Origin: Apostichopus japonicus
Taxonomy: Eukaryota; Echinodermata; Holothuroidea; Aspidochirotida; Stichopodidae
Direction: 5' to 3'
NCBI RefSeq assembly: GCF_037975245.1
Contig: NC_092580.1
Location: 24,819,001 to 24,883,000 of the forward strand
DNA length: 64,000 nt
The notes under the pieces are model-generated. The model was not told the origin of the DNA. It was given only the letters and a program-made list of their open reading frames with translations, and ran no database searches. The translations under genes were made by a program, and so were the position numbers. Shown in pieces: positions 58,201 through 64,000 of the stretch. Positions within the stretch are counted from its first letter, which is position 1. The number at the start of each line of letters is the position of its first letter.

Positions 58201-60260
58201 CTTACTGGGCTTTACAATAGGTTGTAAAATCTCCTGGTTTCAGGTACCAACCCCCTGGGTTTTGTCTTTTCAAATCTCTCCAGATTTACAAATTTAGGGG
58301 TTGACAGGTCTGTCAAATAACTTTCAATGGTTAAACTGTCAAACCAAGACACACAAGCTGTGAACAATTCAGCACGTTGCTGTCTGAGCATTACACAGCA
58401 CCACATCTATGGGTCCTTTATAGAGTATCCCAAAGGATGCAGCCACAATCCAGTGCACACAACTATATACACAAGCTATATACATAAGTCCCTGTTTATA
58501 CACCTGGTTGCTAAGAGGCAATTGAGCTAAAGTGCCCTGTACAAGTAAACAATACTTTGATCTGATCGATTGTGGAATCCTGCCACTAAGCAACATCCAT
58601 CCTCCCCTCCCCCACCCCCACCCCACTATAAACTGTCCCTACCCTTGATCTTGCAGACACACATACTACTAGTAGCTAAAATAAATCCATATTTCAACAG
58701 GCAAATTGTTGACTGACAATTGTAACCATCTAAATATGGGTATTTTATGGGGATTGATCAGATCAACCTTAGCAGACCAAACCTCTAATATGAGAACTGC
58801 TGCCCCTTCAGCCATCACAAAACCATCTCTCTTTGCATCATAAGGTCTGGAAGATTCTTGTGGTCTGTCATTATACTTGGTGCTGAGAGCACGTGCCCTG
58901 GGAAATATAAATGATAAGGGATCAAAGTTTTTGACCAAGGATCCTAAATGTCTACTCAGAGGGCAGCACATTTGTATTCTTTGCTGTCACATGTTTTTAT
59001 ATGTTAATCATCCAAAGAGCTGTTAAATATAGTTTACTGTAGAAGATTACTATAACATCCTAACATATGGGCACAACAAGTATATTCATAAATTCCATCG
59101 AATCTGTTTCCTTATTTCAGCATTTACTTCTGAGAATATAAAGACAGTTATTGTCTAGCTGAAACATTTGCTAAGGCATGCCACACAGACAAAACTGTGA
59201 TAAATAATAAATTATTATTTGATCCTTAACCATGACATGAATGCATTGTTATTATCATGTAAAACTTTCACTTAGTCATTTTTTTTCTGACAAAATAATA
59301 AAAATATTTATGAATAGTTAAGGATAAAATTTGTTGGTAAAACAGATCACTTGTGAAGATATAACTATTTAACAGGTTTCAGCAAAGTAAAAGATGTTTT
59401 CCCGTCTTCACATTTCTATCTGTTAGATTTTGTTTTCTTCCTTTTGACAGATACAGAAGAAGAAAAATCTGATACTAATCTTGAGGAAAACAACAATCAC
59501 TTGCATTTCTTAATACCTTGAAAAGCCTGCCATCGCTACCGGACATATGCAGGCCTCCGCTCCTCCTGCTACCATGACTTTGGCATCACCATTACGGATA
59601 AACCTCATGGCATCACCAACTGCGTGACAGCCTGTGGTGCATGCAGTCGACACACAGTGGTTAGGTCCCTATGAGAAAAGGAATACAAAATAGTTAGAGA
59701 AAACTTCCAGATACTACCAGTGGTATTAGCAGATGGGTCTCACCTGGTGGGGGTGCATGGAAGGAGCAGCTACGTTATGTAGAGGGGCAAGAGTTCTCAT
59801 ATAGGTCATGACAGATGTGTACATAACAGATCTATGCGATATATAGTTTACATAGTAATCTGGTGGGGAAGGGGCCCTGTTGAGGAGGGATAGGAGTAGT
59901 ACCATCGTGGAGAGGTAAGGACGATGGGTACAACCTCTACCTGTCGATTTTGTATTATAGCAAAAATTGGCAACAAGTAATACGTGTCTTACTTTTTCTA
60001 AACGAAAACAGAAGATTTAATGAAGGGAGACATTCAATATATCTCAATCATGGATTCTATATAGATCTGAATAGGAAAGAGGCCAAATAACCACATGGGG
60101 CAGACCACAGCAGAAGGGATTATTTGATTGTCCCCTTCTGATTCCTTCCTTTCTCAGTGTACATCACTCTTACCTGGAAGCCATACCTGATGCCAATGTG
60201 TCCAGCTGTGAGATTAGGTAAGATCCTTGGCACAAAGAAAGGACTGACTTTGCGGTACCC
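55122..60260 (-). CDS. OXSM: OXSM, mitochondrial 3-oxoacyl-ACP synthase (C-terminal 7 exons)
   Basis: Condensing enzyme (KAS II/FabF type) of mitochondrial fatty-acid synthesis, extending acyl-ACP with malonyl-ACP; its products include the octanoyl precursor of lipoate. Minus-strand exons: 60260-60174, 59668-59517, 58897-58783, 58064-57998, 57421-57284, 55838-55690 and 55292-55122. All have AG acceptors and GT donors, and phases fit throughout: 879 nt, 292 residues plus stop. The nucleophilic Cys is in STACTTG, the first active-site His in NAHATSTP, the Lys and second His in STKGATGH, and the gating loop is FGFGGTN near the end. The vertebrate protein is about 460 residues, so the N-terminal third, including the mitochondrial presequence, lies beyond 64000. 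An LTR retrotransposon occupies the upstream intron. No break is seen in the coding part. Confidence 0.96.
55385..55612 (-). mobile_element. tRNA-derived SINE in the last OXSM intron
   Basis: Minus strand: TAGCTCAGTGGTTAGCGC (A box) at about 55588-55606, GAGTTCGAGTC (B box) near 55556, a roughly 170-bp body, and a CTACATACATACATACAT tail ending at 55385. The head is a tRNA relic; the tail type is common in LINE-mobilised SINEs. It lies wholly within the intron. Confidence 0.8.
55690..55838 (-). CDS. OXSM: OXSM exon with catalytic Lys and second His
   Basis: 149 nt. [14 protein letters not shown], then [20 protein letters not shown] with the Lys and His of the KAS active site. Donor GTAAGT, acceptor CCTACAG. 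Confidence 0.95.
55839..57283. other. OXSM intron, no gene seen
   Basis: AT-rich intron of 1.4 kb without recognisable elements apart from pyrimidine tracts. Confidence 0.7.
57284..57421 (-). CDS. OXSM: OXSM exon with first catalytic histidine
   Basis: 138 nt. [19 protein letters not shown], and [10 protein letters not shown] with the active-site His. Donor GTAAGG, acceptor AATGACAG. Confidence 0.95.
57998..58064 (-). CDS. OXSM: OXSM exon ([10 protein letters not shown])
   Basis: 67 nt, ends in phase 1. Codes [20 protein letters not shown]; the family has EH...R.A.I.AE..GYG. Donor GTGAGG. Confidence 0.93.
58783..58897 (-). CDS. OXSM: OXSM exon (RARALS...AEGAAVL)
   Basis: 115 nt. Codes [10 protein letters not shown] through [17 protein letters not shown], the conserved DGFV..EGA..LVLE motif of KAS enzymes. 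Donor GTTTGG is weaker than the others. Confidence 0.93.
59517..59668 (-). CDS. OXSM: OXSM exon with catalytic cysteine
   Basis: 152 nt, starts in phase 0 and ends in phase 2. [13 protein letters not shown] carries the nucleophile Cys, followed by [21 protein letters not shown] and MAGFS. Acceptor TTCTCATAG, donor GTATTA. Confidence 0.95.
60174..60260 (-). CDS. OXSM: OXSM exon (first in window)
   Basis: 87 nt, phase 0 at both ends, codes [20 protein letters not shown] and onwards, matching the KVSPFFVP...AG segment before the active-site Cys in OXSM. Acceptor GTCTACAG, donor GTAAGA. The next upstream exon is not in the window. Confidence 0.93.
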
Positions 60261-60762
60261 CTGTAGACAAATGGAAAACAAAAGGTAATATTAAAGGATG
60301 TCACTGGTTCTTTAAACTAATGTCACTGGTAATGATACAGTGACTTAATGGGGGACACTAATTGGTATCATGGAGAGAGAAGAGGAGAATAAAGTCTTTT
60401 CTTTCTGCACTATGTGCTGAACTTATTGTCACAGGTAATGATGATACAGTAATCTATAAAGAAATACAGACGTTGTCAGGGATGGCATAAAGGAGGGTGG
60501 GGGAGTGTCACAAGTAAAGGAGTAATCCCCCACCTGGACACGTCTCAATCTGCTTAGCGTTCGACACCCGAGACGAATGACATAAATAAATGACAGACCA
60601 CCAAGAATTTTGCGAAATGAAACATATAATTTATTTACAACTCGACCAATGACTTTTTGGTCTCGACAAAAGAAACATATAAATACCCAACACAAAAATA
60701 CACACGTCGGTTAGCATTCGCTAACCCGACCAACCCTTCCAAATAACTCTACTAAGGATTTG

Positions 60763-60880
60763 CCCTATCGCTTAATTTTTCCCTATCGCTTAGATTTCTT
60801 CTCTATCTCTTAGATTTCTTCTCTATCGCTTAGATTTCTTCTCAATCGCTTAGATTTCTTCTCTATCGCTTAGATTTCTT
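60763..60880. repeat. 20-bp tandem repeat inside the LTR, 6 copies
   Basis: CTATCGCTTAGATTTCTTCT repeated with single-base variants (CTATCT, CAATCG). Confidence 0.95.
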
Positions 60881-61317
60881 CCGGCTGGTACCCTGCAGGA
60901 AGCTCCAGACGGTATGGCGAGCCCCTCACACCAGCGTAGCCGTCGGGCCCCAACACTGCAACCGGGATCGTCCTATTAGTAAATCCCGGATTAACTTGGT
61001 CAAACGGCCAGGGACGTAACACACAGTAAAACGGCCCTTTGCGGTGTACATATACACAGAAATGTGTCCAAAATGATTTCGTCGAATAAGACAAGAACGG
61101 ATACACACAGTAATCCTCAGGATACGCTGATATGGCTTAGGCTAAAACGCAACGCCACAAAATATCAACGTTCCCAGTCTTTAGGCTCATACAAAGAAGC
61201 CTAGGCTCATACAAAGAAGCCTGGATAACGGCTAACACACAGAAGCCGAGGGATAAGACGGCGAAGACCGGACGGTGGTGAGACTCACACAGAATGCCTC
61301 ATCCAACCACACCCCAA

Positions 61318-61327
61318 TCCTTATATA
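61318..61327 (-). promoter_or_regulatory. TATA box of the LTR promoter
   Basis: Minus strand CGCTATATAAGGATTGG. Lies about 250 bp from the LTR start, a usual U3 position. Confidence 0.6.
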
Positions 61328-61575
61328 GCGACCTTAAGTTGACCCCTGCCCTTACCCGCCAAAGCACAATCTACGAATTCCGATGGACCCGTTTCCCATT
61401 ATGCACTTGCTCGGATCTACATACATTACCCGAGAAGAACCCGTCTCCCCATTGTTCACCTCCTGGAATTTGCATACATTACTCGAAAGAAGAAATGAAC
61501 AATTTGCAAAGGCCTAGGCTGCCCTGTGGAAATTTCCACCCACAAGGAATGCTAAAATACAATGCAGGCGTGACA

Positions 61576-61592
61576 CCACCCCCTCCTAAAAC
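61576..61592 (-). other. Polypurine tract
   Basis: Minus strand AGGAGGGGGTGG immediately precedes the LTR start TGTCAC and is the expected plus-strand primer. Just upstream a short hairpin ACATGATAGT/ACTATCATGT is seen (61592-61613). Confidence 0.75.
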
Positions 61593-61629
61593 ATGATAGT
61601 TTACTATCATGTACTAACTTTTAAGAATA

Positions 61630-64000
61630 CTATTCTGGACATCGACTTAGAAAATCAGCACCATGATTTTCCGAGCCTTTGACAGCCTTGATCACAAAGC
61701 TGTAGGGCTGCAAAGACAAAGCCCATCGTAGGACTCTGTTGTTCTTAATCTTAGTACACGTCATGTACGTAAGAGGCTGGTGATCAGTTTCCAACAAAAA
61801 CTCTACCCCATACAAATACACGTGAAACTTTTCCACGGCCCACACAAGAGCCAAACACTCTTTTTCAATTGTAGAATACTTTACTTCCCTTGGCTGTAAC
61901 TTTCTACTAGCATAACAAATAGGAAATCTTTCCCCACTTTCTTCTTGCATTAAAATAGCACCTATGCCTATATCTGATGCATCTGTGCACAAAATGAAAC
62001 ACTTACTTAAGTCTGGTAACTTGAGAATAGGGGCAGATGCTAACCTGCTTTTCAAAGTTTTGAAGGCGATTTCTTGCGCTTCACCCCACTCTACCTTATT
62101 TGACTTAGACCCCTTAGTTAAATCTGTGAGAGGGGCAGAAATGGCAGCAAAATTTGAAATAAAACGACGGTAATATCCGACCAGTCCCATGAAAGAACGA
62201 ACATCTTTCTTTGTTCGCGGGGTGGACGTATTCATGATCTTTTCAACTTTATCCGGTTGGGGTTTGAGAACTCCCTCTCCAACCAAATGACCCAAAAAAT
62301 CCAACGAAGCATACCCAAAGAAACATTTCGTGGGACGCACCGTCAGCCCTGCTCGTCTGATACGATCAAGCACCCCCTCAACTGTACTTAGGTGATCTCC
62401 CCAATTTTCTGTATAGATCAGAACGTCGTCAATGTAATTGACTACGTTGGGTATCCCCTCAAGCAACCTGCGCATCATGCGTGTAAACACCGCAGAAGCG
62501 TTGATGATGCCGAATGGCATCACCTTAAATTGATAGAGGCCGTCATGGGTAACAAACGCCGTTTTAGGTCTGTCGGTTTTAGCCACTGGGATTTGCCAGT
62601 ATCCCTTTGTCAAATCTAGCTTAGAAAGGAACCTCCCTTTGCTTATTTTGACCATTAGTTCCTCCTGATTGGGAATTGGTTCTGGATCATACATGGTGAC
62701 TTTATTTAATTTACGAAAGTCTACACAAAACCTGTTCGTCCCGTCCCTCTTTCTAACCAAAACTATGGGAGAAGCGTAAGGCGAGCTTGACCGCTCCACA
62801 ATACCCATTTTCAGCATAGTCTGAACCTCTTCAGTTACAACTTTACGCATACTATGAGCTAACGGATATGGCTTACTTCTAATCGGATCATCCGTTGTGA
62901 CTGGTATGGTATGCTCGATTAGATTAGTGCTACCAGGCAAACCAATAAGTACATCTTCAAAATTAGACAACACTGTTTTGAGCTGTTTTTGCTCACCCTC
63001 ATCTAAACGATCACATATGTTTGCATCAGTACAACCCTCGGTCGACTCGAGCGGAGGATTATCAATTCCTAATATTTGCAACTCCTTTTCCTCCTCAGCT
63101 AAGACACTCAAACCTACTGTGTCTCTTGAAACATACTTTTTCAAAAGATTAGCATGAAAGGTCTTGACCTTACCCTGTACGTCAATTCTATAATCATTCA
63201 CGCCTATCTTAGCCAATACACCGTATGGACCGCGCCACTGCATGGTCAACTTGTTTGAATCCGTGGGGAGCAGAATCAAAACCTTGTCCCCAGCCTTAAA
63301 TCTCCTATCTTTAGTTTTCGAGTCGTAATACTTCTTGTATCTAGCGGACGATTTTGCTAATTCATCCCTTGCTAATTTGCACGTTTCATCTAACCTCTCC
63401 CTAAGGTCTAGGATATACTGATAAGTAGTCTTTACTTCCTCTTCATCCACCTCGCCCGACCACAATTCCCTTAAAATGGTCATGGGACCTCTCACGGTCC
63501 TACCATAGAGTAATTCAAAGGGAGAAAAGGCTAGCGACTCCTGTGGGACCTCCCTGTAAGCAAAGAGTAACGCTGGCAAAAACCGATCCCAATCCTTGGG
63601 ACGTTCAGCGCACATTCTTTTCAGCATTCTTTTCAGAGTCCCATTGAAGCGCTCCACTAAACCGTTACACATGGGGTGATACGGTGTTGTGGTTAACTGT
63701 TTGATCTGAAGAAGGCGACTTATCTCTTTCATTAATTCACTAGTGAATTGCGTTCCCATATCCGTGAGTATTTCTGCGGGAATTCCAACCCTAGAGAATA
63801 TCTCTAACAAGGCCTCGGCAACACATTCTGTAGATATCCCTGATAAGGCTATTGCCTCTGGAAACCTAGTAGCATAATCTACCAAAGTTAGGATATAGCG
63901 GTTACCTCTGTCGGTAATTGGAGCGATTGGCCCCACTAAATCTATTGCTACTCGTTGAAATGGTGTGTCAATTAACGGCATTCTCCCTAATGGAGCTTTA
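61630..64000 (-). CDS. pol: integrase - reverse transcriptase - RNase H, open
   Basis: One uninterrupted frame: 783 residues from the first Met (63981), and open further upstream to the window edge. Integrase catalytic triad: Asp14 (AIDLVGP), Asp74 (LTDMGTQF) and Glu110 (NGLVERFNG), a DD35E spacing; GPY/F-like module at 250-254. RT follows at about 360-570: VDFRKLN, LSKLDLTKGYWQIP (Asp456) and YIDD at 516-519. RNase H at about 650-783: CTDASD, IEKE and HGADFLSR. The RT is clearly of Ty3 type, yet integrase precedes it as in Ty1/copia. Protease, gag and the integrase zinc finger are beyond the edge. All catalytic residues are intact, which suggests a young copy. Confidence 0.95.
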   Translation of the reverse strand, partial: KAPLGRMPLIDTPFQRVAIDLVGPIAPITDRGNRYILTLVDYATRFPEAIALSGISTECVAEALLEIFSRVGIPAEILTDMGTQFTSELMKEISRLLQIKQLTTTPYHPMCNGLVERFNGTLKRMLKRMCAERPKDWDRFLPALLFAYREVPQESLAFSPFELLYGRTVRGPMTILRELWSGEVDEEEVKTTYQYILDLRERLDETCKLARDELAKSSARYKKYYDSKTKDRRFKAGDKVLILLPTDSNKLTMQWRGPYGVLAKIGVNDYRIDVQGKVKTFHANLLKKYVSRDTVGLSVLAEEEKELQILGIDNPPLESTEGCTDANICDRLDEGEQKQLKTVLSNFEDVLIGLPGSTNLIEHTIPVTTDDPIRSKPYPLAHSMRKVVTEEVQTMLKMGIVERSSSPYASPIVLVRKRDGTNRFCVDFRKLNKVTMYDPEPIPNQEELMVKISKGRFLSKLDLTKGYWQIPVAKTDRPKTAFVTHDGLYQFKVMPFGIINASAVFTRMMRRLLEGIPNVVNYIDDVLIYTENWGDHLSTVEGVLDRIRRAGLTVRPTKCFFGYASLDFLGHLVGEGVLKPQPDKVEKIMNTSTPRTKKDVRSFMGLVGYYRRFISNFAAISAPLTDLTKGSKSNKVEWGEAQEIAFKTLKSRLASAPILKLPDLSKCFILCTDASDIGIGAILMQEESGERFPICYASRKLQPREVKYSTIEKECLALVWAVEKFHVYLYGVEFLLETDHQPLTYMTCTKIKNNRVLRWALSLQPYSFVIKAVKGSENHGADFLSRCPE

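Larger units (their letters stand above)
60506..61575 (-). repeat. 3' LTR of the retrotransposon
   Basis: Bounded by TGTCAC...GTGACA. On the minus strand it contains TATATAAGG at about 61318-61327 (promoter), an AATAAA at 60635-60630 and a 20-bp tandem repeat at 60763-60880. The identity of the 5' partner cannot be tested in this window. Confidence 0.75.
60506..64000 (-). mobile_element. Ty3-type LTR retrotransposon, integrase before RT (Gmr1-like), cut by window edge
   Basis: Minus-strand order seen: integrase, RT, RNase H, polypurine tract, 3' LTR. The 3' LTR begins TGTCACGCC at 61575 and appears to end TTGTGACA at 60506, about 1070 bp. The 5' LTR and gag lie beyond 64000. The bases next to the LTR end are GGGAG (60501-60505); the matching target duplication cannot be seen. 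It is inserted in the same orientation as OXSM, in the intron upstream of the exon at 60174-60260. Confidence 0.88.

Overview
The window looks like an animal (metazoan) nuclear contig. It is AT-rich and intron-rich, and most of it is transposable-element debris, microsatellites and minisatellites. A deuterostome, probably an echinoderm, is my inference. It rests on an LTR element with integrase upstream of reverse transcriptase (the Gmr1-like Ty3 group described from deuterostomes), on many CR1/Jockey-type LINE fragments, and on the style of the repeats. It is not proven. There is no sign of bacterial or viral genome organisation.

Two host genes are recognisable with confidence. (1) OXSM, mitochondrial 3-oxoacyl-ACP synthase, lies on the minus strand from 55122 to 60260. 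Seven exons with correct splice sites and consistent phases encode the C-terminal 292 residues, including the Cys-His-His active site. The N-terminal exons lie beyond the right edge. (2) SRP68, signal recognition particle subunit 68, lies on the plus strand. Only the last two exons (38220-38298 and 39502-39800) are visible. Three further exon-like segments on the plus strand (1-59, 16248-16328, 21154-21214) have good splice sites and compatible phases but were not recognised. Fragments of an ABCC/MRP-type transporter exon occur three times at 30.8-33.2 kb, twice inside an 882-bp tandem duplication.

Layout: 0-2 kb, degenerate 60-bp repeats and a transposon copy. 2-4 kb, an intron-containing Ty3-type integrase pseudogene (minus). 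4-9 kb, no gene recognised. 9.3-10.2 kb, LINE and possible DNA-transposon fragments. 11-15.5 kb, a nearly full-length non-LTR retrotransposon (minus). 15.7-16 kb, a 47-bp minisatellite. 16-27.9 kb, mostly intron-like or intergenic DNA with a foldback element at 19 kb. 28-28.9 kb, a foldback element with 8-9-bp flanking duplications. 30.8-34 kb, ABCC exon duplications and a 69-bp minisatellite. 34.3-38 kb, a Jockey-like LINE (plus). 38.2-39.8 kb, the SRP68 3' end. 40.8-42.5 kb, tRNA-like repeats including an exact 161-bp tandem array. 42.5-47.1 kb, LINE, inverted-repeat and hAT-type fragments. 47.9-49.1 kb, an element built of CTTAAG palindromes. 49.5-51.4 kb, TA repeats around a nested DNA transposon. 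52.7-54.5 kb, two opposed CR1-like 3' ends. 55.1-60.3 kb, OXSM. 60.5-64 kb, an intact LTR retrotransposon inserted in sense orientation in an OXSM intron.

The most interesting signals are: the CTTAAG palindrome element, which has a 6-bp target duplication and a promoter-plus-splice-donor-like core; the tRNA-like 161-bp array; the apparently intact IN-RT-RH element inside OXSM; and the duplicated ABCC exon whose splice donor differs between copies.
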